DNA of 13,113 bases from Bryobacterales bacterium (GTDB lineage Bacteria; Acidobacteriota; Terriglobia; Bryobacterales; Bryobacteraceae): the NCBI GenBank assembly GCA_025353235.1, contig JANXQZ010000990.1:1-13113 (forward strand). The letters run 5' to 3'. This document shows, in pieces, positions 5,997 to 13,113 of this stretch. The notes beneath the pieces were generated by a model that saw nothing but the letters and a program-made list of their open reading frames with translations, did no database searches and was not told the DNA's origin. The translations under genes were made by a program, and so were the position numbers. The stretch's first letter is position 1. The number at the start of each line of letters is the position of its first letter.

Positions 5997-7352
5997 ATGC
6001 CCTTACTGCCAGCCAAGACCTCAAGCACTATCCTCTTCTTCGCAATCCTTGCGTTCGTGCTCGCCAACACCCACGTGATTGCTCCCGTCCCGCTGGTTTC
6101 CGTGGTCGATTTTCAACCTCGGCCGGGCTTCGCGCTCCCGTTGGCCGAGCCCGTGCGGACCGTGGTTCCGCTGACGGCCAGGTTCGAGCCCTCAAGAGCG
6201 CATGAGACGTTTGAGCATCCATCCTCAGCTCGGCTTTTAGACCCCAGCCACGCAATGAATGCGTTCTACACTGCCCTGCGGCGGACTGAATCCGGGCAAG
6301 GAGTCACCCGCATTCTCCACTATGGCGACTCGCCCGTAACAGCCGACTCCATCACCGCCGACATGCGTTCGCTGCTGCAGGAGCGCTTTGGCGACGGGGG
6401 CCATGGTTTCATTCTGGCGTCGAAACCATGGGCTTGGTATGGACATAGGGGCGTCGATCTGCACGGCTCCGGCTGGCACTCGGAGCCCGCGAGTCAGCAA
6501 GATCGCGCCAGGGATGGACTGCATGGACTAGGCGGGGTGTCGTTCGAAGGCGGACCGGGAGCTAGCTCCACCATTCGTCTGGATGGCGCGCATGATCGCG
6601 TTGAGGTATCTTTCGTGAAAAAGCCTCAAGGGGGCGTGTTCTCGGTGCACGCCGCCGATCAGCTTCTAGGAACAGTTGACACCGCTGCCCCCACGATTGG
6701 TGCTGGCTGGGCAGAGTTTGCCCTGTCACCGGGTGCCCACGAGCTCCGACTCGAAGTGCAGTCCGGCGCGGTCCGCATCTTCGGGTTAAGCTTCGAAAAC
6801 GGCGCTAGGGGAGTGATTTACAATAGTTTAGGGCTGAATGGCGGACAAGTTCAGGTGGTGGTCCGCTACTTTGATCGCGAGCGCTGGGCTGAGCAGCTTC
6901 GCCACCAGCACCCTAGTTTGGTGGTGGTTAACTACGGCACGAATGAGAGCGTTTATCCGAAATATCTCGAAACATTCTACCCTGGAGAGTTGCGCGCTGT
7001 GATCCAGCGCATCAAAGATGCCGTGCCCGAGGCATCGATCCTGATCATGAGTCCCATGGATCGCGGCGAGCGAGGTTCTGACGGTCGAATCGCAACCATG
7101 GCTGCCGTGCCCCGAATCGTGCAGATCCAACAGGAAGCGGCTGCAGAAACCGGCTGTGCCTTCTTTAACACGTTCGAGGCAATGGGCGGTGCTGGAACCA
7201 TGGCTCGCTGGTATGAAGGCCAGCCGCGCTTGGTAACAGCCGACTTCATCCATCCTTTCCCGGCTGGCGCAAAGAAAATCGCGATGCTCCTGAATGGCGC
7301 ACTCATGAGCGGTTATCAGAGGTTTCGCGGGTCGCCGAGGCCGATCAGCTAG
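5997..7352 (+). CDS. Exported SGNH-hydrolase-fold protein, first of two paralogues
   Basis: The 451-residue product has an N-terminal hydrophobic segment (about residues 9-33), a signal anchor or signal peptide placing it in the periplasm. The SGNH/GDSL residues are complete: Ser112 in HYGDSP, Gly in LGLNGG, Asn316 in YGTNES, and Asp416 with His419 in DFIH. About 150 residues separate the GDS block from the LGLNGG block. They look like a beta-rich inserted module (GLGGVSFEGG, then alternating strands), a layout reminiscent of the carbohydrate-binding insertion of peptidoglycan O-acetylesterase Ape1. Proteins of this fold work with MBOAT partners as acyl transferases or esterases (PatB, DltD). 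It starts 6 bases after the MBOAT stop, and its TAG overlaps the next GTG by one base. It is a clear paralogue of the following gene. Transferase versus esterase activity cannot be decided from sequence. Confidence 0.82.
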   Translation: MPLLPAKTSSTILFFAILAFVLANTHVIAPVPLVSVVDFQPRPGFALPLAEPVRTVVPLTARFEPSRAHETFEHPSSARLLDPSHAMNAFYTALRRTESGQGVTRILHYGDSPVTADSITADMRSLLQERFGDGGHGFILASKPWAWYGHRGVDLHGSGWHSEPASQQDRARDGLHGLGGVSFEGGPGASSTIRLDGAHDRVEVSFVKKPQGGVFSVHAADQLLGTVDTAAPTIGAGWAEFALSPGAHELRLEVQSGAVRIFGLSFENGARGVIYNSLGLNGGQVQVVVRYFDRERWAEQLRHQHPSLVVVNYGTNESVYPKYLETFYPGELRAVIQRIKDAVPEASILIMSPMDRGERGSDGRIATMAAVPRIVQIQQEAAAETGCAFFNTFEAMGGAGTMARWYEGQPRLVTADFIHPFPAGAKKIAMLLNGALMSGYQRFRGSPRPIS

Positions 7353-8611
7353 TGTCACGGTCAAGTGCGATGCTCGCACTGGCGATGGCGGCTATTTCCC
7401 TCCCTGCAAGCACGGCAACAAGGCGCGCTAAACACAGAGTCGCCGCTCCCCCCGCCATCTCTACCGAGGCCCGGCTTGCGTCAATCCAATTTGTGACCAG
7501 CCGAGCGTTGAAGGCGTTCGATGCAATCGAGAACCCCGCCGCGCTGGTCCCCTTCTTCGCGCAGCTCTCCAACCCACTGGAACATGGCTCGCTCCACATC
7601 CTGCACTATGGGGACTCGCACACCGCTTCCGACGACTGGGCCAATGCCATGCGCCAAGGACTCCAGAGTCGATTCGGCCCCGGCGGCGCGGGCTTCACTT
7701 TGGCGGGCCGCCCCTTTCGCGGCTACCGGCGATTCGATGTCTGGGGCGATAGCTCCAGCGGCTGGCGCACGGAGGGAACCATCGGCCGCGCCACCGACGG
7801 GCGCTACGGCTTGGGCGGGGTCAGCATCGCAGCCGACGCACCAGGCGAAACCATTTCGCTGAACACCGAGTGCGCCCAACTCAACCTCCTGTTTCTGCGC
7901 CAGCCTAGCGGAGGCCAGTTGGACTTCGCCGTGGATGGCACCCATGCGGGAACCATCGCCACCGATGGCGAGGCAGGGCCGGGGCTCTTCGAATATCCCG
8001 CCGCCGCCGGCACGCATAAATACACGATAACAACCGTGAGCGCCGCGCCGATTAAGGTCTTCGGATGGATCGCCGACAATCGACGCGGCATTACCTATGA
8101 AACTCTGGGCATCAACGGCGCGCAAGCTCCCATGCTGCTGGACTGGGACGAACGGATCCTGTTGGATCATTTGGGTAGGCGGGATCCCGCGCTGATCGTA
8201 GTCGCCTATGGAACGAACGAGGCGCTGAATCCGCACTGGACGCCCGAGTCGTACGTGGATCAGTTGGGCCGCGTTCTCGACCGGCTGCGGCGAGGAGCGC
8301 CGCTTGCGAGCATCCTGGTAATCGGACCGCCGGATTTCGGAATACGTCAGCGGGATGGGAGCTATAGTGCGGGCCGAGCAAGCGAAGTAATCGCCGTCCA
8401 GCGCGAGATTGCCCTGCAGCACCGCTGTGCATTCTGGGACTGGCGCGCGAGAATGGGAGGGAACGGATCGGTGGAGGAGTGGGTACGCGCCGGCTACGGC
8501 CAGCCCGATCACGTTCATTTTACGGGCGCCGGATACAAGCTGACCGGGGATATGTTGCTGGAAGATTTAATGGAGCAATATCGCCGTTTTCAGGCGGTTA
8601 AAGCAGAATAG
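7352..8611 (+). CDS. Exported SGNH-hydrolase-fold protein, second paralogue
   Basis: The 419-residue product starts at a GTG that overlaps the previous stop (TAGTG), typical of coupled genes; an ATG at 7370 is an alternative. The N-terminus MSRSSAMLALAMAAISLPAS looks like a signal peptide, with Ala-rich cleavage possible near residues 20-23. The SGNH residues are Ser89 in HYGDSH, Gly in LGINGA, Asn289 in YGTNEA, and Asp386 with His389 in DHVHFTGAGY. The last is the classical block V. It aligns with the upstream gene along its length: ILHYGDS, GLGGVS, the inserted beta region, then GI-TYETLGINGAQ and VVAYGTNE. The pair therefore arose by tandem duplication. The active-site surroundings differ (GDSH here, GDSP in the first copy), which suggests divided tasks. 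It probably acts in the periplasm on an acylated glycan together with the MBOAT protein. Confidence 0.82.
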   Translation: MSRSSAMLALAMAAISLPASTATRRAKHRVAAPPAISTEARLASIQFVTSRALKAFDAIENPAALVPFFAQLSNPLEHGSLHILHYGDSHTASDDWANAMRQGLQSRFGPGGAGFTLAGRPFRGYRRFDVWGDSSSGWRTEGTIGRATDGRYGLGGVSIAADAPGETISLNTECAQLNLLFLRQPSGGQLDFAVDGTHAGTIATDGEAGPGLFEYPAAAGTHKYTITTVSAAPIKVFGWIADNRRGITYETLGINGAQAPMLLDWDERILLDHLGRRDPALIVVAYGTNEALNPHWTPESYVDQLGRVLDRLRRGAPLASILVIGPPDFGIRQRDGSYSAGRASEVIAVQREIALQHRCAFWDWRARMGGNGSVEEWVRAGYGQPDHVHFTGAGYKLTGDMLLEDLMEQYRRFQAVKAE

Positions 8612-8614
8612 CGG

Positions 8615-8863
8615 ATGGATAGAACCGAACAAATTCTCGAAATTGTGAAAGGCGTCTCGAAAAAGAAAACCTCGCCGGACCCCGACGAATCGCTTTTCGA
8701 TTCGGGCTACCTGGATTCGTTCGCTCTGCCGGACATGATCGCCGAAATTGAGCGTGAGTTCGGAATCGAAGTGCCCGATTCGGATCTCAATCCGCAGAAA
8801 TTCGATTCGATTGCCAGAATTGAAACCTACGTGTCGCGAATGGTTATTAAACGAGGGACTTAG
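8615..8863 (+). CDS. DltC-like acyl carrier protein
   Basis: This is an 82-residue cytoplasmic carrier protein. The phosphopantetheine attachment site is Ser35 in GYLDSFALPDMI. The surroundings LFDSGYLDS, IEREFGIEVPDSDL and KFDSIARIETYV follow the pattern of DltC, the D-alanyl carrier protein (GLLDSMG, then VPVSEF, then W/F-D-T-P-N-K-I), rather than fatty-acid AcpP (GADSLD). It would need a 4'-phosphopantetheinyl transferase from elsewhere in the genome. The ATG is three bases after the second SGNH stop, and the KAS III gene starts five bases after its own stop, so expression is coupled. No DltA-type AMP ligase is present in the window to charge it; the adjacent KAS III is the obvious candidate loader. 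The carrier fold is clear, the cargo is unknown. Confidence 0.88.
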   Translation: MDRTEQILEIVKGVSKKKTSPDPDESLFDSGYLDSFALPDMIAEIEREFGIEVPDSDLNPQKFDSIARIETYVSRMVIKRGT

Positions 8864-8868
8864 AGCCA

Positions 8869-9801
8869 GTGGGTCGTCTTTTCAGTTTCGGGGCCTACCT
8901 GCCAGCTCGCGTTGTGACCAATTCTGTCATGGCTTGCCAGCTTGGTTGCACGGCGGAATGGATCCGCGAAATGTCCGGAATTGAAGAACGCCGTTTTGCC
9001 GACGAGGACGAGTCAGTGGTCGATATGGGGCTTGCCGCCGCAAACGATTGCCTGCAGCGCGCGGGTATTCTGGCCGAGCACCTTGGCATGCTGATCGTGG
9101 CGTCAGGCTCAGGCGACCGGCGTTTCCCAGGCCCTGCCTGCACCATCGCTGCCCGCCTCGGATTGAAGCAAACGCCAGCCCTGGACGTGCCCATGGCAAG
9201 CGCTGGATCGCTGGTCGGGATGTCGCTCGCCAGCCGACTGACCTCTGCCTATGGCCACGTGCTGGTCATCGGAACCGAGAAGATGTCCACGCTTGCGATT
9301 CGGGAACCTCTCGACAAGAACGTCGCAATTCTATTCGGCGATGGCGCGGGGGCGTGCCTGATCTCACCGGACGGGGGGCGGCTCAAAATTGTCGACTCGG
9401 TCCTGCATACCGACGGATCGTATGCGGAAGATTTGCGGCTGGGGCATAACGGACCCTTCGAGATGAACGGCCGGTCGGTGATTACGCAGGCATGGCGCAA
9501 GATACCGGCTGCGATCAGCGAAGTGCTAGAGCGGAACCAGAAGGCTGCTTGCGATGTGGAAATATTCCTGATGCATCAGGCCAATCAAAATTTGATTGAT
9601 CGCGTTGCTCGGTCGTTGCATGTCCCATCGAAGAAATTCTTCTCGAATATTGCGCGCTATGGAAATACGTCGTCGGCATCCATGCTGATCGCAGCGTCGG
9701 AATGGTTTTCGCAGAGGGAGCCCGTGTTGGGGGAGGCGATCTGCTTCGCGGCTTTCGGAGCCGGATTTAATTGGGGAGCTCTGCTGGCGGTGGCTGGCTG
9801 A
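8869..9801 (+). CDS. KAS III (FabH-like) protein with Cys-to-Ser active site
   Basis: This 310-residue thiolase-fold protein is the normal length for FabH. The N-terminal segment with WIREMSGIEERRFA matches the family (W-I-x-x-x-x-G-I-x-x-R). The nucleophile region reads LDVPMASAGS, where FabH has a DVAAACAGF-type segment, so the catalytic Cys is Ser111. The other catalytic residues are kept: His236 in LMHQANQN and Asn266 in RYGNTSSAS, 30 residues apart as in E. coli FabH. FGDGAGA is also kept. Ser-type KAS III proteins such as DpsC of daunorubicin synthesis act in starter acyl selection, and CerJ shows that KAS III folds can be plain acyltransferases. Next to a carrier protein and an MBOAT, an acyl-CoA to carrier-protein loading role is likely. 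The start is GTG, with GAGGGA at 8853-8858. It is the last gene of the operon. Confidence 0.87.
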   Translation: MGRLFSFGAYLPARVVTNSVMACQLGCTAEWIREMSGIEERRFADEDESVVDMGLAAANDCLQRAGILAEHLGMLIVASGSGDRRFPGPACTIAARLGLKQTPALDVPMASAGSLVGMSLASRLTSAYGHVLVIGTEKMSTLAIREPLDKNVAILFGDGAGACLISPDGGRLKIVDSVLHTDGSYAEDLRLGHNGPFEMNGRSVITQAWRKIPAAISEVLERNQKAACDVEIFLMHQANQNLIDRVARSLHVPSKKFFSNIARYGNTSSASMLIAASEWFSQREPVLGEAICFAAFGAGFNWGALLAVAG

Positions 9802-9850
9802 TATTGGAAGCAGCTTTAGGCCGCCAAACCTCTCTACTCCGGCCAACCTC

Positions 9851-12226
9851 CTAGGCCACCGGGGCCTCCACTGGAATTGACTTCAGCCATACGATTAGCA
9901 TGGCGCATACATAGAGTCCCCCCCCGATTAACAGCGTCACGCGCAAGCCCAAATACACCGCCAAGAAAATCGCCGTAGCGGACCCCATCACGCTTGACGC
10001 GGCATTAAGTGACCAGGCCCAGCGCACTGCTTGCGGATAGAGCGACTCCAGGCGGGTCAGTCCTGTCGGGAACGGAATACCCATTAGGAATCCAACAGGG
10101 GCAATCAAGAGAACGGTGATCAACATCTTCACAGCCAGCGGGAGACCCACGCCCGCCTCGCTGATCGGGGCGGCGATAAAGGCCAGTACAGCCACAGCAA
10201 ACGCAACACCCAGCAGGATCCAGCGCAGCCGCGCGCTTGCCGCGTCGCCCGTGAGTCGTCGACTGAAGAAACTTCCTAGCCCGCTCGAGATGAGCATGGA
10301 AAAGATAATCACGGTGAGAGCGTAAGTGGGATGGCCAAGAAACAAAACGAACTTCTGAATGAGAGCCACCTGGATCAGAATGTAGCCAGCGCCAATGAAC
10401 ACGAAATACCACAGAAAACCGCGCACGCCTTTTTCAGTTGGAAGCTTCGTTCCGAGCAATAGCGGCGGCAGCGCAAGCACCACAATGGTGGCGAAGAGAC
10501 TGATTCCCACCAAGCCGAACAAAAGAGGCAACGCTCGGTTTATCTTTGCGTCGGCGGCTACGCCGGTGTGTTTGAAGAATTCCCAAATGTCGCGCGGCTG
10601 AACGGTATAGAAGAAGAATGGCCGATCGTCAGTCACCGGCCTGACGTCGAATTTGTAGTTGCTCCAGAAGGCCTCTGGGTCGGGGGACGTCAGCAGTTCG
10701 GCGAAGGGGTTTGCGGTTCCCGCACCAGGCATATAGATCAACTGCATGGCCTTGTTCCGAAGCACGCCCGCGTGCGCGGCAGCCAGATCCGCGCTGGAAA
10801 TTGGCTTGCGAAAAATCAGCACTGTGTCTTGTGCGCCCCATCCTTTCAGCTTGTCCGCATCCTCGCGCACCACAATCACGTGCTTCCAAACCTCACGCTC
10901 GCCAAGCTCGTTAAGCGCTCGGATAGCCAGCGAAATCAATCGCAGCGATTCGCGCGGCGGATCGAATCCCCAGCGTGTAAATACCATCAGCCCGTCGTCG
11001 GTGAGATGACTCAAGTAGTCGCAAAAAGCATCGGTCGTGTAGAGGTTATTCTCGGAAAGAGCGAACGCGCCGGCAGCCGTGGACGCCCACGTATCCACCA
11101 ACGTCGCTTGCAACACCTGATACTTGTCCTGGCTCCGGCGGACGAAGCTTCGCCCGTCTTCCACCTTGATGTGGACCTCGGGCCGGAGATAAATCCCGCG
11201 ACTTTCTTTTACGAACTTCTGGCGCATCACCTTGGTCGCGATGATCGGGTTGATCTCGACGGCGGTGATGTCCTTGCTGCCTGAGGCAAACGCGCGCGCG
11301 ACATCGTAACCGCCGCCGGGGCCGATGATGAGAGCCTTGGCCCCAGGCCGAATTTCGTAGGCGAACCCCGGTCCCTGCAAAAGAAGATTCGTCCGTTCGC
11401 TGTCGGTGAGATGGTCCAGATCCAGGCTTACGATGCCGGTAGCGGCATCAGCGTCGATCACGATTCCCAGCCGGTCGGAATCGCCTTCGTGCGACACTCC
11501 GATTCGGGAGAAGCTATTCCAAGAACTGTAAAACTCCTTCGGCAGCGTCTGCCCCTTCGCGTAATGAATGTCGATCAGATGCTTGTCGCCGTTGTAGGCG
11601 ATCAGCAGCACGAACATGAGCGCCAGCGCGACGGCGACCGCGCGCCCGGTGACGCGTCCTGCGATGTTGTACCAGATAGCCGACGACACCGCCAGCATCA
11701 CGGCGGCTGACAGCACGGTGTTTGGGCCCCCAAAGCCGTTCAGCAGAATGACCAGCAACGCGCACCCGCCCGATGCGCCAAGCAGATCGAAGAAGTAGAC
11801 TTTATCGACGCGCTCGATGGTCTCCGAAATTGCCAACGACACAATCGTTCCCGAGAGGAAAAAAGGCAGCGCGCTCGCGAAATAGATCAGTGTTAGCGTG
11901 CCGTTTGAAAGTTCGCCGGCTCGCGTGATGATGAACACCAGCGACCCCAGCACGGCCAAGCTGTTCAAGGCGGCGAGTGTTCCCAGCTTGACGAAAAAAT
12001 CGCCCGTCCAAGCCGCGACGACATAGGAGAAAACGCCGCCCGCGCCCAATCCGAAGAGCGCGATGGAGATAGCGAGAAAAGCGAAATGATAGTAAAAAAC
12101 GACCGAAAAGATCCGCGTGAGCGAAAGTTCCAGGATCAAAGTGGCGAGAGTAGTGAAAGCCACTCCGAGATAGATTTGGGGCCAATTGGCCTTTTTCGCT
12201 TCTGCGAATGAACTGATGCGGGGCAA
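9851..12226 (-). CDS. Membrane protein with embedded spermidine synthase-like domain
   Basis: This is a 791-residue fusion. About seven membrane spans lie in residues 18-211 (first IYLGVAFTTLATLILELSL). A soluble SAM-binding Rossmann domain lies around residues 290-480, with a C-terminal block of about six more spans from residue 570. The SAM motif is IIGPGGGYDVARA (glycines near 301-305), followed by AVEINPI. Where true spermidine synthases carry the D-x-x-D-P active-site segment, this protein has LVDTWASTAAGAFALSENN (Asp378). Polyamine synthesis is therefore doubtful even though such proteins are commonly labelled spermidine synthase. The C-terminus has the family signature GIPFPTGLTRL and WAWSLNAASSVMG. 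The start is TTG (12226-12224): a TAA lies 9 bases upstream in frame and no better start is near. It is 23 bases downstream of the OPT gene, so the two are probably co-transcribed. The substrate is unknown. Confidence 0.8.
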   Translation of the reverse strand: MPRISSFAEAKKANWPQIYLGVAFTTLATLILELSLTRIFSVVFYYHFAFLAISIALFGLGAGGVFSYVVAAWTGDFFVKLGTLAALNSLAVLGSLVFIITRAGELSNGTLTLIYFASALPFFLSGTIVSLAISETIERVDKVYFFDLLGASGGCALLVILLNGFGGPNTVLSAAVMLAVSSAIWYNIAGRVTGRAVAVALALMFVLLIAYNGDKHLIDIHYAKGQTLPKEFYSSWNSFSRIGVSHEGDSDRLGIVIDADAATGIVSLDLDHLTDSERTNLLLQGPGFAYEIRPGAKALIIGPGGGYDVARAFASGSKDITAVEINPIIATKVMRQKFVKESRGIYLRPEVHIKVEDGRSFVRRSQDKYQVLQATLVDTWASTAAGAFALSENNLYTTDAFCDYLSHLTDDGLMVFTRWGFDPPRESLRLISLAIRALNELGEREVWKHVIVVREDADKLKGWGAQDTVLIFRKPISSADLAAAHAGVLRNKAMQLIYMPGAGTANPFAELLTSPDPEAFWSNYKFDVRPVTDDRPFFFYTVQPRDIWEFFKHTGVAADAKINRALPLLFGLVGISLFATIVVLALPPLLLGTKLPTEKGVRGFLWYFVFIGAGYILIQVALIQKFVLFLGHPTYALTVIIFSMLISSGLGSFFSRRLTGDAASARLRWILLGVAFAVAVLAFIAAPISEAGVGLPLAVKMLITVLLIAPVGFLMGIPFPTGLTRLESLYPQAVRWAWSLNAASSVMGSATAIFLAVYLGLRVTLLIGGGLYVCAMLIVWLKSIPVEAPVA

Positions 12227-12249
12227 TACTCTATGTTAGAGGATTGGTC

Positions 12250-13113
12250 TTACATCATTGCCGTCGGAGGCGCGGGTTCGTCTGGACTGCCCGCGCTCGA
12301 AAGCGGCATTTTCACCATGATGTAGGCCAGCAACAGCAGCACGCCCAATCCCGCAAGATACGAAGGATGTTCGAAGATCTTCGGCATCTGCCGAGGCGCG
12401 AACTGCAACGCCGCCCAGACGAGTCCTAAGATCGCCTCGCCCGCGATCAGCCCCGAAGCGGTCAGCACGCCCGCGTTTTCCACGCGAATGGTTTGCCCTT
12501 CGTTGTAGCCGCGCCGCCGCGTCATCCAATCGGCGATCGAACGTATCACGCCGCCGATGAAGATCGCGAACGTGGTTTCGATAGGCAGGTACATCCCCAC
12601 CGACACCAGCATCGGGCTCTTCACCTGCATCATGATCATCGCGATGCCCATCGTGATCCCCACGCAGACCAAGGGCCAAGGCATGTCGCCGCCGACGATG
12701 CCTTGCGCCAGAACGGCCATAAGACCCGCTTGAGGGGCAGAGAGTTGACGGTCGCCGAACCCGATCCCGCCCCCGCGAATATTGCCTTCATGGAGCAGCA
12801 GCAGCGGCCAGTACATCACCGCGCTCGCGACCACTACCGCGATCAGCTCGGTGATCTGGATGTATCGGGGCGTGCCGCCGAGAATGTAACCGACCTTGAA
12901 ATCTTGCAACAGCTCGCCCGCTACCGCAGACGACACGCACACCACCGCAGCCACGCCCAGCACTGTTGCGACGCCGCCCATGCCAGAGACTCCCATCGAG
13001 ACAAGCAGCAGCGCGGCGATCAAAAGAGTAGAAAGAGTGAGGCCGGAGATTGGATTGTTCGACGACCCGATCATGCCCACCAGATTGCCCGAAACGGTGG
13101 CGAAGAAGAAGCC
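12250..13113 (-). CDS. OPT-family oligopeptide transporter, C-terminal part
   Basis: The minus-strand frame is open to the right window edge and gives the last 287 codons. The true N-terminus is outside, so an apparent GTG start at 13080 should be ignored. The fragment is strongly hydrophobic with about seven spans. It contains the segment GNLVGMIGSSNNPISGLTLS, whose NPISG is characteristic of OPT transporters, then LLQDFKVGYILGGTPRYIQ, SPMLVSVGMYLPIETTFAIF and VENAGVLTASGLIAGEAILG, all in the order seen in bacterial OPT proteins. Family members are about 600-700 residues and import oligopeptides or metal chelates with protons; which one cannot be told here. The tail (SAGSPDEPAPPTAMM) is short and Pro-rich. 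The stop is followed after 23 bases by the SAM-domain membrane gene on the same strand. Confidence 0.88.
   Translation of the reverse strand, partial: GFFFATVSGNLVGMIGSSNNPISGLTLSTLLIAALLLVSMGVSGMGGVATVLGVAAVVCVSSAVAGELLQDFKVGYILGGTPRYIQITELIAVVVASAVMYWPLLLLHEGNIRGGGIGFGDRQLSAPQAGLMAVLAQGIVGGDMPWPLVCVGITMGIAMIMMQVKSPMLVSVGMYLPIETTFAIFIGGVIRSIADWMTRRRGYNEGQTIRVENAGVLTASGLIAGEAILGLVWAALQFAPRQMPKIFEHPSYLAGLGVLLLLAYIMVKMPLSSAGSPDEPAPPTAMM

Noticed and set aside
7481..8518. 345-codon minus-strand frame opposite the second SGNH gene
   Set aside because: It is antisense to a gene with intact SGNH motifs. The long opposite frame is a by-product of high GC in third codon positions.
9802..9850. Bidirectional terminator between the convergent KAS III and SAM-domain genes
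   Set aside because: Only a weak GGCCG/CGGCC pair with a long loop was found, without a T-run on either strand.
10568..11284. 238-codon plus-strand frame opposite the SAM-domain membrane gene
   Set aside because: It is a shadow of the minus-strand gene. The translated product has no recognisable motif.
12250..13080. Complete 276-residue transporter starting at 13080
   Set aside because: The frame continues without a stop to the window edge with OPT-like sequence, so this is a truncated C-terminal part rather than a short complete gene.

Overview
The window is about 13.1 kb of GC-rich, gene-dense bacterial chromosome. The gene repertoire suggests a soil Acidobacteriota-type organism: a fused TrpE-TrpG anthranilate synthase, HpnE of hopanoid/squalene synthesis, an MBOAT locus with SGNH proteins, an OPT transporter, and a membrane-embedded 'spermidine synthase-like' protein. 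This assignment is an inference from gene content, and no rRNA or other marker is present. No tRNA, rRNA, insertion sequence, CRISPR array or prophage gene was seen.

Region 1 (1-4114). The left edge holds the first 30 codons of a HicA-like toxin gene on the minus strand. It diverges from trpEG, and a perfect 8+8 bp inverted repeat lies in the 72 bp between the two starts. On the plus strand follow four overlapping or abutting reading frames: trpEG (bifunctional anthranilate synthase), a 116-residue Cys/His-rich membrane protein, a 38-residue single-span membrane microprotein, and hpnE (hydroxysqualene dehydroxylase). The hpnE frame has no ATG, GTG or TTG upstream of its FAD-binding motif. It must therefore use an unusual start (an ATC behind a good Shine-Dalgarno is the best candidate) or carry a sequence error or frameshift.

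Region 2 (4115-4625). This is a spacer of about 510 bp with no gene I can defend. A TATACT promoter element lies just before the next operon.

Region 3 (4626-9801). This is the most interesting part: a tight five-gene plus-strand operon. It encodes an MBOAT acyltransferase, two tandem paralogous SGNH-hydrolase-fold exported proteins, a DltC-like acyl carrier protein, and a KAS III (FabH-like) protein. In the KAS III protein the catalytic Cys is replaced by Ser (Ser111), while His236 and Asn266 are kept. The layout parallels the Dlt system (DltB-DltC-DltD), but there is no DltA adenylating ligase in the window. My hypothesis is that the Ser-type KAS III loads an acyl group from acyl-CoA onto the carrier protein. 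The MBOAT would then move it across the membrane, and the SGNH proteins would attach it to, or remove it from, an extracellular glycan. The acyl group and the acceptor are unknown.

Region 4 (9851-13113). On the minus strand, convergent with region 3, lie the C-terminal 287 codons of an OPT-family transporter (cut by the right edge) and, 23 bp downstream, a 791-residue membrane protein with an embedded SAM-binding, spermidine-synthase-like domain. They look co-transcribed.
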